Shown: positions 8,978-17,796 of the stretch, one piece after another
Numbering within the stretch: the first letter of the stretch is position 1
How the letters are laid out: each line of letters starts with the position of its first letter
Origin: Bin5 sp965116395
GTDB lineage: Bacteria; Chloroflexota; Anaerolineae; Caldilineales; Caldilineaceae
Assembly (NCBI GenBank): GCA_965116395.1
Contig: OZ220684.1
Location: forward strand, 434,001-498,000
Length of the DNA: 64,000 nucleotides
Reading direction: 5' to 3'
Made by a program: the position numbers and the translations under genes
Notes under the pieces: model-generated
What the model was told of the DNA's origin: nothing
Seen by the model: the letters and a program-made list of their open reading frames with translations, nothing else
Databases searched by the model: none

Positions 8978-10105
8978 CTACCGCTCCACTGTTGCCCGGA
9001 CCAGCCAGACGCTATTGGTATCGTCCATGTCTTCGGGGATGCGGCGCCAGCCGTTGGGGGCGCGGTCGTACATGTAGAGCAGGTTGTTCTCGTCGACGGC
9101 TACGACTTCTGTGTAGGCTGTGGTCTGCTGGCGAGACAGGTCTTCGGAGTAGGTGATTTTCTCCTGGGGGCGGCAGCTATTGTGATGGGCGAGGATGTCG
9201 ATTTGCTGCCAGTCTTGTCCAGTGCCGTCGGCGTCGAGCCATAGGTAGAGGCCAGGACGGCCCCCTGAAAGCGCGATTGCGCCGTCGGCCATCACGGCGA
9301 GGCTGGGCTGCACGGAGAAGACGCCGGGCATGGCGACGGCGGGCGTCCAGGTGCGGCCCTCGTCACTGCTAAAGGTCTGGCCGAAGGGCAGGCGGCTCTC
9401 GACGCGGAAGACGCACATGATGCGGCCGTCCTGCAGGCGGCAGATGGCGGACTCGCTGGGTCCTCCATTTCCGGGGACTGGGCAGGCGGCGTCGGCGACG
9501 ACGGAGCGCACTGACCAGTTGGTGCCATCGGTGGACTCCACAGCGACGATCGAGTCGCGTTCGTCGCCTTCGAAGTGTCCGTAGGCGTTGGCAAGGTAGG
9601 TGCCGTCCTCCAGCCAGAGGGTCTGACCATTGAAGGAGTAGGATACGACATCGAGGCCGGGCACTATCAGGGGGACGGGGGCGGGCATGCCGGTGATGAC
9701 TACTCCGGTGGGCACGTAGTCGAAGACGTGCTTGTTGGCGGGTATGATGTTATAGGGCGCGCCGATGCCTTGGGGCCGAGGTCGGAGATCGTAGGGGAGC
9801 AGGATGCTGTCGCCGGAGTGGAGGTGGAGGAGAGTCTGGCCGCCGTCACAGGAGACTTGCGGCTCGTTCCAGGTCAGGCCACCATCTTGGGACCAGAGTA
9901 CGAGATAGGGGACGCCGGAAAGGTGAATGTCGGGCACGGGTGAGATGGTTGAGAGGAGGTCCCCGTTGGGCATTGTCCAGAGGTTGGGAAACCAGAAGTA
10001 GCCTCTGCGCCGACCTACGAGCAGGGGTTCGGAGAGGGTGACGCGAAAACCATCCAAATCGACGGTTTCGGTATTGGTCCAGGTCGCTGCCATTTCAGCC
10101 ATCAT
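8978..10105 (-). CDS. Divergent sialidase-like (BNR repeat) protein
   Basis: 375-aa protein with at least two clear Asp-boxes (SQDGGLTW and SSDEGRTW) and the general strand pattern of a sialidase-fold propeller. It is clearly different from the three tandem copies downstream. Features such as GYFWFPNLWTMPNGDLL near the N-terminus and NGGPSESAICRLQDGRIMCVFR in the middle match exo-sialidase-type propellers, in which a conserved Glu and Arg line the pocket, but I cannot assign catalytic residues with confidence. It has no signal peptide. The ATG at 10105 has AAGGAAAG upstream; a second ATG follows immediately. It sits between the deacetylase-like gene (36-base gap) and the tandem copies. Confidence 0.75.
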   Translation of the reverse strand: MMAEMAATWTNTETVDLDGFRVTLSEPLLVGRRRGYFWFPNLWTMPNGDLLSTISPVPDIHLSGVPYLVLWSQDGGLTWNEPQVSCDGGQTLLHLHSGDSILLPYDLRPRPQGIGAPYNIIPANKHVFDYVPTGVVITGMPAPVPLIVPGLDVVSYSFNGQTLWLEDGTYLANAYGHFEGDERDSIVAVESTDGTNWSVRSVVADAACPVPGNGGPSESAICRLQDGRIMCVFRVESRLPFGQTFSSDEGRTWTPAVAMPGVFSVQPSLAVMADGAIALSGGRPGLYLWLDADGTGQDWQQIDILAHHNSCRPQEKITYSEDLSRQQTTAYTEVVAVDENNLLYMYDRAPNGWRRIPEDMDDTNSVWLVRATVER

Positions 10106-10141
10106 TCTTTCCTTAGTCTGAGGTGTAGACGGAATCCAGTG

Positions 10142-11938
10142 TTATCCAGCGACGAGAGGCACTCTGAGTTCGTGTTCGCCGCCGAGATCGGCGGAGACCT
10201 GGGCGAAGCGATGGCCGTAGCGTTCGACGGTGCTTACGTCGACAGTTTCGCCGTCGAGGGTGGAGGATGAAGGCGCGGTGCTGCCGGCGGGAAGCAGGTA
10301 GAGCATCGTCGCTTCGCTGAGCTTATCGGGCGACTGAATGCGGTAGGTGCTTTCGGTGGCGGATGACCCGTTTCCTGCGGACGAGATGGATACGCGGCGA
10401 CGGGAACGCTCCCAGTTGTTGATCTCCTCGCTGGTCCACCACTCCATGCCGAGGCTGCGGGCGTAGGCGACCGTGTCGCGGATGGAGCGCTCGCACTCGG
10501 GGTCTTCGACGTGGGAGGGGTGGTAGAGGACGTGGGCGACGCCGTAGTCGGTATGGCAACGGTCGACGAGGGGTCGCATAAAGCCGTGCGGGCAGACTAC
10601 GGTGAAGTCCTGGGTGAGGAAGGGGAGGGCGAGGACGTCGAGGTAGTCGCCGTTGGGATGGTCGTCTTCCATGGGAAACCAGGGGTGGGAGGTGCCGAAG
10701 GTGAAGCCTCTGTCGCCACGTGAATGTTCGAGTTGAATGCCTTTGTTCTGGCACCAGTAGTAGAACTCGAGGCGGCCCTGCCAGGCGATACCGTGGTTCT
10801 TGTTGGAGACGATGTTGGAGAGGCCGGTCTCGTAGGCGAGTGTGTCGTACTGCCAGTCAAAGTCCTTCTGGCTCCAGCGGGGGGCTTCGCGCACGGGCGC
10901 GTTGCCGGTGGCGTAGTGGAGGGCGATTTCTGAGGTGGATTCGATGAGCGCTTTGTAGAAGGAGCGATCGTAACCGGTTACAGGCATGGTGCACCAGGTG
11001 GACGGCACGTTGAGCTCCTGCAGGAGGTCGAAGAGGCACCAGCCGACGAGGGGACGGTTGCCGTCGGAATCGTGGGACATGTGGGCCATCGAGGTCTGGC
11101 CGCGGGGCCAGTACCAGAGGAGCGGCAGGGGCTCACCGGCGGTGCTGAGAAGGTGGAATATGGCGCGCAGCAGGAGATCCTTCAGGGTATCGGCCATGGG
11201 GGCCAGGATGATGCGCTGGTTGTAGTAGGTGCGGCCATCCTGGAGGGGGATGCCGCCGGAGTAGTAGAGATCATCGATGTCGTCGATTTCGACGAGGTCG
11301 CCGTCCCGTTCCGGGTCGAGGATAGAGCCGACGGGGGTCCCGGAGGATTCGCGTGGGGGGATGGGCACGACCGGCTTACCTTGATGGATGTGAAGCACGG
11401 AAGTGACGAGGTCGAGCGCAAAGAGGAGCGTGCGGCCGCGGCCGCTGGCATGGGCTACGACGGCGTCGGAAGCGGCTCCGTCGGCGTGCGGCGGGGGTTG
11501 GATGGGGTCGACCTGGGCGAGTGCGGTGCCGGACGCGGCCTTGACCAAGCTGCCGCCGAAAACGTGAGTTTCTCTACTCAGGCCCCCTGTGACAGCGTGG
11601 GGCGCGGCTGGCGGCTGCAAATAACCTTCTTCGAGCAGACGGACTGTCTGCACACCGAAGAGGTCGTCCATGCCTGATGTGCCGGCCGTTCCGATGAGAA
11701 GGCCGCCGGCGTGAACGAATTCGGCTGCGCCTGCTTTCTGATCGGAGGTCAGATCCAGGTCCTGTGCGAAGATCAGGAGGCGCGGCAGGGACGACCCGTC
11801 TGCCAGAGCGTTTTGGGGCAGAAGGGCAAAGGGGATGCCGGCATGGCGAAGAATCTCGCTAATGTAGGGGGCGGCGTAGGCGGGCAGTTCGCCGGTGCCC
11901 TTGCGAGGTTGTTCCGGGTTGACGATCACTCCGATCAT
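10142..11938 (-). CDS. Two-domain protein: amidotransferase-like N-terminus and polysaccharide-deacetylase-like C-terminus
   Basis: 598-aa protein that I cannot name exactly. The first ~210 residues look like a class I glutamine amidotransferase-like Rossmann fold of the kind used as the trimerisation domain in beta-galactosidases (ILRHAGIPFALLP, LLIFAQDLDLTSDQ, FVHAGGLLIGTAG), without a catalytic Cys-His-Glu triad that I can see. Residues ~290-510 contain MSHDSDGN, EIALHYATGN and LYHPSHVEDPE, an order that recalls the Asp pair and His motifs of NodB/CE4 polysaccharide deacetylases. The rest may be a small beta domain. No signal peptide is present. ATG at 11938 has AAGGAGA upstream. Its place between an FGE-like gene and sialidase-like genes suggests work on N-acetylated or otherwise decorated sugars, by inference. 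Confidence 0.6.
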   Translation of the reverse strand: MIGVIVNPEQPRKGTGELPAYAAPYISEILRHAGIPFALLPQNALADGSSLPRLLIFAQDLDLTSDQKAGAAEFVHAGGLLIGTAGTSGMDDLFGVQTVRLLEEGYLQPPAAPHAVTGGLSRETHVFGGSLVKAASGTALAQVDPIQPPPHADGAASDAVVAHASGRGRTLLFALDLVTSVLHIHQGKPVVPIPPRESSGTPVGSILDPERDGDLVEIDDIDDLYYSGGIPLQDGRTYYNQRIILAPMADTLKDLLLRAIFHLLSTAGEPLPLLWYWPRGQTSMAHMSHDSDGNRPLVGWCLFDLLQELNVPSTWCTMPVTGYDRSFYKALIESTSEIALHYATGNAPVREAPRWSQKDFDWQYDTLAYETGLSNIVSNKNHGIAWQGRLEFYYWCQNKGIQLEHSRGDRGFTFGTSHPWFPMEDDHPNGDYLDVLALPFLTQDFTVVCPHGFMRPLVDRCHTDYGVAHVLYHPSHVEDPECERSIRDTVAYARSLGMEWWTSEEINNWERSRRRVSISSAGNGSSATESTYRIQSPDKLSEATMLYLLPAGSTAPSSSTLDGETVDVSTVERYGHRFAQVSADLGGEHELRVPLVAG

Positions 11939-12001
11939 TTGGACTTTCTCCTTACACCAGCGTTGGGCGGTTCGCGAGAGCGATAATCATCTGGCCAGAG
12001 T

Positions 12002-12757
12002 TCAGGCGTCGCGAGCGCAGCGGAAGCCGACGTGGCGGCGCTGCATTTGGGGAAAGCGATCATAGCGGGAGGCGCAACGGGCGCGCTCGGCAATACTGTA
12101 CCAGGAGCCGCCGCGCAGGACATTGTGGGCGTCGTAGTGGACGGTCGGCTTGGTGCAGATCGGGTTGGCTACGGGGCTGAAGGAGTAGTAGTCGTCGGAA
12201 TAGCGATCCTGGCACCATTCCCAAACGTTGCCGACCATGTCGCAGACGCCGAAAGGGCTGACGTTGCCTGAATCTGTGTAGCGGTCGACGGGGGTGGGAT
12301 GGCCGACGCCGGATTCGCGGGTGTTGGCGCGATCGGGGTCCCATTCGTTACCCCAGGGCCAGCGCAGGTTGTCGGGACCGCGGGCGGCGAATTCCCATTC
12401 GGCTTCGGTTGGCAGGCGCAGCCCGGCCCATTTGGCGTAGGCCTCGGCGTGGTAGTGGGCGACGCCGATAACCGGCTGATTGGGTCCTTTGAAACGGGGG
12501 TCGTCCCAGCACTGGGGGGGCACTTCGCCGGTCTCCTGGAGGTAGCGGTCGTATTGGGCGACGGTTACCGGGTACTGGCTGACGTAGTAGGGATCGAGAC
12601 GAACGGCGTGCTGGGGGCTTTCGTCCTGGAAGCGGGTGACCCGCCAGCCGTATTCGTCGGCGATCTTCTGTGCGTCGGCCGGGTCGGTCCCCATCAGGAA
12701 TTCGCCGCCGGGGATGGGAATGAGGGTTGAACCGTCCTGGTTTTCGATTCTGTCCAC
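12002..12757 (-). CDS. Formylglycine-generating-enzyme-like (FGE/SUMF1 domain) protein
   Basis: 251-aa single-domain protein of the FGE-sulfatase family. Hallmarks are IPGGEFLMGTDP, PVTVAQYDRYL, RLPTEAEWEFAARG, WPWGNEWDPDRANT, CDMVGNVWEWCQDRY and VLRGGSWYS...GFRCARDA. The start is GTG at 12757 with AAGGA upstream. A longer open frame to 13117 exists but lies inside the aminotransferase gene in another frame and has a composition unlike protein, so I reject it. In catalytic FGE two cysteines follow RGGSW; here the first is replaced by serine (GGSWYS) and only the second (RARCASRYDR) remains. It may therefore not generate formylglycine and may have another role, as many family members do. No sulfatase is visible in the window. 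Confidence 0.85.
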   Translation of the reverse strand: MDRIENQDGSTLIPIPGGEFLMGTDPADAQKIADEYGWRVTRFQDESPQHAVRLDPYYVSQYPVTVAQYDRYLQETGEVPPQCWDDPRFKGPNQPVIGVAHYHAEAYAKWAGLRLPTEAEWEFAARGPDNLRWPWGNEWDPDRANTRESGVGHPTPVDRYTDSGNVSPFGVCDMVGNVWEWCQDRYSDDYYSFSPVANPICTKPTVHYDAHNVLRGGSWYSIAERARCASRYDRFPQMQRRHVGFRCARDA

Positions 12758-12776
12758 GGCTTTTCGTCCTTCGGTT

Positions 12777-14069
12777 CTATTGCGGGGCCTGCTCGGCGTA
12801 GTGGAGGGCCACTTTGCGCATGGCGGCGGCGATATCTTTGGCGTCCTGTTCGGTGTAGGAGTTGCGGAAAAGGATGAAGCCGGTTTTGGGCAGCTCGCGT
12901 TCGATGTGGGGCAGGTGGACTTTGCTATAGTCGATGCGGCGATTGCCCTGCTCGTCAACGAAGGGATAGCGGGACTGTCCGTAGGTATCTTCTTCAGCGA
13001 AGATGGGGTAACGGTAGAGGGGGCGGCCCTGAATGTAGGGTGGGTAACAGTCGGGGATGCCTTCGGCCTGGACTGCTGCGGAGAACTGTTCGGACGAAAC
13101 GCCGGCCTGGGCTTCATCGACGGTGTAGGCGTAGGTGTAGTATGCGCTGCGGTCTTCGGGGTGGACCTTCTGGATCTTGAAGCCGGGCAGATGGGGCACT
13201 ACCTCGTCGAGGATGGCGGCGGTCATGCGGCGGACGCGGGTGGCCTCTTGCCAGCGATCAAACTGGGCGAGGCCGACGGCGGCGTGGAGGTCGGTCATGG
13301 GGTGGAAGTCGCCGAGGAAGGCGTAGCCCTTGGTCCCGCCACGCCGGAAGGAGGTGGGGGCGAGGGAGCTGCGCAGGGCGCTGTCCATCTCGGAGCCTTT
13401 GCGGGAGAAGCCCATGGCGCGGCGGGCGAGGGGTTCGTCGTTGGTAATTATCATGCCGCCTTGATCGGTGGTAAGTGTCTTGCCGCCGAGCGAGAAGCAG
13501 CCGATGTCGCCGATGGTGCCTACGAGCTGGCCGCGGTACTCGGCGAGGTGGGCCTGTGAGCAGTCCTCGATGACGGGCAGATTGTGGGCGCGGCCGATCT
13601 CCAGGATTGGGCCCATGTCGCAGGGATTGCCGTAGAGATGGACGGCGAGGATGGCGCGCGTACGGGGGGTTATGCGGCGCTCGATGTCGGCCGGATCGGT
13701 GTTGAGTGTCTCCGGATCCCAATCGGCGAAAACGGGGATGGCGTTGTGCAGAATGATGCCGAGGACTGAGCCGATGTCGGTCGTGGGCGTGGTAATGATC
13801 TCGTCGCCGGGTTCGGGGTTGACGGCGGCGACGGCGGCGTGAATGGCGCCGGTGCCGGTGGTAGTGGCGACTGCGTAGCTTGCGCCGTGGAGGGTGGCAA
13901 AGGCGTCGGCGAAGGCTCTCACTTTGAAGCCGGAGCGCCAACCGTCGGTTGCGTTATCCATGACCTCCATGAGGTGGCGCCGTTCCTCGTCGCCGAAGAT
14001 CCACTTAGGACCAAAGGGCTGGCTGCGCAGCGGCGCGCCGCCATCAATTGCCAGTTTTGCGCTGGTCAT
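12777..14069 (-). CDS. DegT/DnrJ/EryC1/StrS-family PLP aminotransferase
   Basis: 430-aa sugar-aminotransferase-family protein. Lys197 in CFSLGGKTLTTDQGG is the PLP-binding lysine; GTGAIHAAVAAV binds the phosphate; IEDCSQAH carries the conserved Asp and the aromatic-stacking partner region. Most family members transfer an amino group from glutamate to a keto-sugar nucleotide; others are dehydratases that use a His in place of Lys, which is not the case here. Relatives in similar catabolic loci may act on free sugars. ATG at 14069 is preceded by AAAGGAAAG. It lies 19 bases before the FGE-like gene and 38 after the sialidase-like gene. In this cluster it might take part in amino-sugar interconversion, which is inference. 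Confidence 0.88.
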   Translation of the reverse strand: MTSAKLAIDGGAPLRSQPFGPKWIFGDEERRHLMEVMDNATDGWRSGFKVRAFADAFATLHGASYAVATTTGTGAIHAAVAAVNPEPGDEIITTPTTDIGSVLGIILHNAIPVFADWDPETLNTDPADIERRITPRTRAILAVHLYGNPCDMGPILEIGRAHNLPVIEDCSQAHLAEYRGQLVGTIGDIGCFSLGGKTLTTDQGGMIITNDEPLARRAMGFSRKGSEMDSALRSSLAPTSFRRGGTKGYAFLGDFHPMTDLHAAVGLAQFDRWQEATRVRRMTAAILDEVVPHLPGFKIQKVHPEDRSAYYTYAYTVDEAQAGVSSEQFSAAVQAEGIPDCYPPYIQGRPLYRYPIFAEEDTYGQSRYPFVDEQGNRRIDYSKVHLPHIERELPKTGFILFRNSYTEQDAKDIAAAMRKVALHYAEQAPQ

Positions 14070-14107
14070 GACATCTTTCCTTTACTGCTATTGGGTAATA
14101 GCGGTGT

Positions 14108-15229
14108 TCAGATCTCATCAAGGCGCCACTTTGTATAAGCGGCGTGGCAGATACCGTCTTCGAGGGTAATCCAGTAGCAGGTGAAAAGGCTGCCGTCATC
14201 GAACTGTACGGTGATTGGATAGCCTACGTCGGAGCCGCCGCTGTGGTTGGGATAGTCTGGCCACATGGGCGAGGCGGTGCCGGCATCGTCGCGCATGACG
14301 ATGGTGTTGTCGGTATCCCAGGTCTTGCCGTTGTCTTCGCTGAGGACGAGGCGAATGCCCATGGGTTCCCAGCGGTAGGTGACGCCACAAAGGATGCGGC
14401 CGTCCTGGAGGCGGAGGAGGTGGGGCGGGTAGCCTTTGACTTCGGTGCGCATGGGCTGGGACCAGGTGAGGCCGGCGTCATCGGACCAGCTTTCGAGCAG
14501 GTATCCGCTGGTGATGTGTCCGGGGGTTGAGTGGCGGATGTGGGCGAGGACCTTGCCTGGCTCTGTCTCGATAAAGCAGGTCTCGTCACCGGTCACGTCG
14601 GAGACACTGGAGCAGAGGGGGATGAGGCGCCAGTTGTCGCCGTTGGAATCGGATCGCCAGAGGTAAACCTGTCCTTGGGTGCCGTCAAGATTGCGAGCGT
14701 AAACGGGCAGGAGGATGTTGCCTGATTGCAGCCGGGTCCAGCGGGGGAAGGCGGTCATCCAACTGAAGCCGGGCAAGAGCCAGTCGCGGCGGTCCCAGGT
14801 CTGGCCCTGGTCGTGGGAGCGCATGACGAATAGTTTTGGCATGCCAATCAGAAGGTCGTCGCTCTGGTCGGGATGGGGGCGTGCGGTCAGGCCCAGTTCT
14901 TCGGCTTCGGCGGCGCGCTCTTTGGGCCAGACTTCGAAGCCGACCGTTCCCGCTGCCAGGTAGCTGCCGTCGGCTTGGATGTCGGCGTAGCGGTCGTATT
15001 GTTCACGAGGCAGTGCGCCGGGCCAGGCAAGGGGGATGGATTGGTCTTCGGTTTCGGTGAAGGTCTCGCCCTGGTCATCGGAGACGAACACGAGCCAATC
15101 CGCCAGACCATAGTGATCGGCGAAGGGCGAAGAAACAACGCCGACGGTCAGACGCCCATCGGGCAAAAGTTGGGGAACAGGACCGAGGGAGTAGTAGCCG
15201 GGACGTTTGTAGAGGATACCGTGCTGCAT
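14108..15229 (-). CDS. Sialidase-like BNR/Asp-box protein E
   Basis: 373-aa protein with Asp-box motifs SDDQGETF, SHDQGQTW, SDDAGLTW and SEDNGKTW, plus a degenerate RSDSNGDNW. It is a sialidase-fold propeller, only distantly related to the tandem copies at 5-9 kb. The start is ATG at 15229 (MQHGILYKRPGYYS) because AAGGAGAG lies just upstream. The open frame continues to 15358 but would overlap the permease gene and adds an unlike-protein stretch. There is no signal peptide. It lies directly after the two permease genes, so the transporter and the sialidase-like protein probably share a pathway: import of a glycan fragment followed by cleavage in the cytoplasm. Confidence 0.82.
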   Translation of the reverse strand: MQHGILYKRPGYYSLGPVPQLLPDGRLTVGVVSSPFADHYGLADWLVFVSDDQGETFTETEDQSIPLAWPGALPREQYDRYADIQADGSYLAAGTVGFEVWPKERAAEAEELGLTARPHPDQSDDLLIGMPKLFVMRSHDQGQTWDRRDWLLPGFSWMTAFPRWTRLQSGNILLPVYARNLDGTQGQVYLWRSDSNGDNWRLIPLCSSVSDVTGDETCFIETEPGKVLAHIRHSTPGHITSGYLLESWSDDAGLTWSQPMRTEVKGYPPHLLRLQDGRILCGVTYRWEPMGIRLVLSEDNGKTWDTDNTIVMRDDAGTASPMWPDYPNHSGGSDVGYPITVQFDDGSLFTCYWITLEDGICHAAYTKWRLDEI

Positions 15230-15252
15230 AGTTGCTCTCCTTACTGCGGATG

Positions 15253-16155
15253 TCAGCGGCGCCTGCGCGGATCCAGAATATCCCGCAGACCATCGCCGAT
15301 CAGGTTGAGCGAAATGACCGTGCCCACAAGCACTGCGCCCGGCGGTACCCACAGCCACCAGTAGCGCTGGATCAAGGTAAGATTGTTGGCGGAAATGACC
15401 ATATTGCCCCAGCTGGCTGTTGGCGGCTGGACGCCCAGGCCGAGGTAGCTGAGGCCGGCCTCGGCGATGATGATAGTGCCGATGTTGAGCGTCATATTGA
15501 CCAGGACCAGATGCATGACATTGGGCATGACGTGCAGGCGGATGATTGCCCAGTTGGTGCGACCGATGGAGCGGGCGGCCAGGATGTAGTCCAACTGGCG
15601 GATCGAGAGTATCTGCCCGCGAAAAATACGGGCGTCAAAGGGCCAACTCAAGAGGCCCAGAGCGATGAGAAGGGTCCACATAGTGGGGCCAAATACAGCC
15701 ACAACTATCAACAGGAGGAAGATTTCGGGGAAGACCATCATGATATCGACGACGCGTTGGATGAGGAAATCGGCCGCGCCGCCGAAGTAGCCGGAAACCG
15801 ACCCGAGAACAAGCCCGATGACCGTGCGGATGATGACCGCCAGCAGGCCAATAAGGAGGGACACACGGCCGCCGTGGAGAATGCGGGTAAGCATGTCGCG
15901 TCCGGTCAGATCGGTCCCCAACAGGTGCTCGACGCTCGGAGGCTTGCGGATGGCCTGGACGTCGATCTCTTCGGGCGTGAAAGGCACTATCAGGGGAGCG
16001 GCGATTACCATAAAGGTGATCAGCAACATGAACACGAGACCGCCGAGGGCGCCGGGGTTTTGCATGAACATGCGGATGTTCTGGGCGGCCAGCGACGGTT
16101 TTTCCGGCAAGATTTCCTGTGCTGTATCGGAGGGCGTTTTGGCCTGCACGCTCAT
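15253..16155 (-). CDS. Peptide-type ABC transporter permease (DppC/OppC family)
   Basis: 300-aa inner-membrane subunit of the second peptide-type importer in the window. After a ~30-residue cytoplasmic N-terminus come the first helix (LGGLVFMLLITFMVIAAPLIV) and the family motif HLLGTDLTGRDMLTRILHG. The EAA loop IRQLDYILAARSIGRTNWAI lies in the second half, and the end NLIGDGLRDILDPRRRR is the DppC signature. ATG at 16155 is supported by family alignment rather than by a strong RBS, which is not obvious here. The partner permease ends 85 bases upstream. The ATPase subunits are missing from the locus, as for the first importer. Confidence 0.92.
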   Translation of the reverse strand: MSVQAKTPSDTAQEILPEKPSLAAQNIRMFMQNPGALGGLVFMLLITFMVIAAPLIVPFTPEEIDVQAIRKPPSVEHLLGTDLTGRDMLTRILHGGRVSLLIGLLAVIIRTVIGLVLGSVSGYFGGAADFLIQRVVDIMMVFPEIFLLLIVVAVFGPTMWTLLIALGLLSWPFDARIFRGQILSIRQLDYILAARSIGRTNWAIIRLHVMPNVMHLVLVNMTLNIGTIIIAEAGLSYLGLGVQPPTASWGNMVISANNLTLIQRYWWLWVPPGAVLVGTVISLNLIGDGLRDILDPRRRR

Positions 16156-16240
16156 AGGCGTTACTCGAGCAACAGTGAACAGAGGTTAGTGTATCGTTGT
16201 TTGTGTAGTTGCCAGCCAGCAACCACTGGGATTTCAGCGA

Positions 16241-17269
16241 TCAAGAGTATGATACCCGTGGATCGACCCAGACATAGCAGATGTCGACCACCAGATTGCT
16301 GAGAACGACCATGACGGCGATAACTGTAACTGTGGCGATCATGATGGAGAAGTCCTTGGCTTCGGCTGCGAGGGCGGTATACATGCCGAGGCCCGGAAAG
16401 TTGAAGGCTCTCTCAAAGAAGACCGAGCCGCCAATGATGAAAGGAACACTACGTCCGATGATTGTCACCACCGGCAGTAGAGCATTGCGGAAGATGTGCC
16501 GGCTGCGCACCACCGTCTCTTTCATGCCCTTAGCGCGGGCCACAGTCACATAGTCGGCCCGCATCGTCTCCAGCACGCTCGAGCGCGTCCAACGGATCAG
16601 GTGCGCCGAGCCGCTGATCCCCATGGCCAGCACCGGCAAGATCAGGTGGTAGGCGCGGTCCCAGAAGTCCCCTCCGGTGCGGGGGTTGTACATGCCGCCG
16701 GAGGGAAACCAGCCCAATCGGATGGCAAAGATAATGATTACCCAGGTGGCGAGCAGGAATCCGGGCACGCTAATGAGAATGTAGGTAAGGAAAGAGACGA
16801 CGTTGTCGAAAGTCGAGTACTGGTATATGGCAGAAAGCGAACCGGCGACAATGCCGATGAAGACGCTGAGCAGCATCGACAGCACGGTCAGGCGCACTGT
16901 CACGCCAATACGGACGGCCAGCTCCGGTGTGATCAGCTCGGCAGTGCGCATGGCGCGGCCGAAGTCCCCCTGCAGCACCTTCCCCAACCAGCGGACATAT
17001 TGCACGGGGATCGGGTCGTTGAGTCCAAGTCTTTCGTGCAGGTATTCACTGGTGCTGACGCCTTCATCCGACCCGCGCCCCTTATAGGACTCCTGTATAC
17101 CCAGTTGATCTCGCACCTGTTGCGGCGTCATTCCCTGCGTGTCACTGGCCACAAACATGAACAGGGTCGGGTCACCCGGGGCCAACCGCATGAGGGAGAA
17201 GTTCAGGTAAGTTATGACAATGAGCATGGGGAAGGTTATCAGCAGGCGCCGGATTATATATTGGGTCAA
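16241..17269 (-). CDS. Peptide-type ABC transporter permease (DppB/OppB family)
   Basis: 342-aa partner of the DppC-like permease. Helix 1 is at residues 8-28. The large loop contains LGLNDPIPVQYVRWLGKVLQGDFG, a DppB hallmark. It has an insertion relative to the 312-aa paralogue at 77-1015, around residues 40-75 (MFVASDTQGMTPQQV...). The EAA loop includes DYVTVARAKGMKE, and the C-terminus DICYVWVDPRVSY is typical. The start is TTG at 17269 with AAGGGG upstream. It overlaps the stop of the preceding small gene by four bases (TTGA), which implies translational coupling to that gene. Confidence 0.92.
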   Translation of the reverse strand: MTQYIIRRLLITFPMLIVITYLNFSLMRLAPGDPTLFMFVASDTQGMTPQQVRDQLGIQESYKGRGSDEGVSTSEYLHERLGLNDPIPVQYVRWLGKVLQGDFGRAMRTAELITPELAVRIGVTVRLTVLSMLLSVFIGIVAGSLSAIYQYSTFDNVVSFLTYILISVPGFLLATWVIIIFAIRLGWFPSGGMYNPRTGGDFWDRAYHLILPVLAMGISGSAHLIRWTRSSVLETMRADYVTVARAKGMKETVVRSRHIFRNALLPVVTIIGRSVPFIIGGSVFFERAFNFPGLGMYTALAAEAKDFSIMIATVTVIAVMVVLSNLVVDICYVWVDPRVSYS

Positions 17270-17595
17270 GATGATTTCCCCTTCATTCCAAGGATTTCAT
17301 TTTCTCGTTCGTCGCGCATTTGGGTCATTATGCGGTAAGTGTCGATAGGTTGACCGCCCCGGCGTACCTTAATCTCTTCCCGTATCGCTTGCAGGCTCCT
17401 GAAAAACTCTTCGTCCAACCCGGATCTGCCAGGGATGTCTAACCGATAGCGTTCCAGTTGCTCATCTTCGACCAACTGCCGTTGGTTCGCTGCCAAGCAA
17501 TACTCGGCAACAGCTACATCACGCTTTGCGGCAACAAGCTCGATTCGCCACTCTGTTTCGGGATCGGTAAAGAGTTGAATGCATTTCTCATCCAT
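17266..17595 (-). CDS. Small hypothetical protein coupled to a permease gene
   Basis: 109-aa, charged, mainly helical protein that I do not recognise. The sequence is rich in Glu, Arg and Gln (DEEFFRSLQAIREEIKVRRGG) and has no membrane segment or signal peptide, so it is probably cytoplasmic. The ATG at 17595 has GGGGAG about ten bases upstream. Its stop overlaps the TTG start of the DppB-type permease, which supports it being translated. It sits between the solute-binding-protein gene and the permeases, an unusual position for a non-transport gene. A regulatory or accessory role is possible but nothing in the sequence shows one. Confidence 0.6.
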   Translation of the reverse strand: MDEKCIQLFTDPETEWRIELVAAKRDVAVAEYCLAANQRQLVEDEQLERYRLDIPGRSGLDEEFFRSLQAIREEIKVRRGGQPIDTYRIMTQMRDERENEILGMKGKSS

Positions 17596-17724
17596 CGCTG
17601 ATGCTCCCCAGAGGGATGATTTTCTCCTTAAACGATCATGTTCTCAACACTCTACATGGCGATCAGCGACACGAACAATCGTCACCGATCGTCGCCGAAT
17701 AGAGTCGGATACCCCAAATCGAGG

Positions 17725-17756
17725 GGAAAGAGAAAAGAGGAGAGAGAAACTCCTCT
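17725..17756 (-). terminator. Possible intrinsic terminator/attenuator after the solute-binding-protein gene
   Basis: On the minus strand, 40 bases past the stop of the solute-binding-protein gene, AGAGGAG and CTCCTCT (17736-17756) form a 7-bp stem with a 7-base loop, followed by the T-rich run TTTTCTCTTT. This looks like a weak Rho-independent terminator. In ABC operons such a site between the binding-protein gene and the permeases lowers downstream expression. The whole stretch is purine/pyrimidine biased, so the stem could be incidental. Confidence 0.45.
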
Positions 17757-17796
17757 CAGTTCTCACTCCTCTCCACTCTCTCCTCAGAGGGAAATC

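Noticed and set aside
12758..13117. N-terminal extension of the FGE-like protein
   Set aside because: It overlaps the aminotransferase gene in another frame and is Ser/Pro/Thr/Arg-rich; GTG at 12757 has an RBS and begins the domain correctly.
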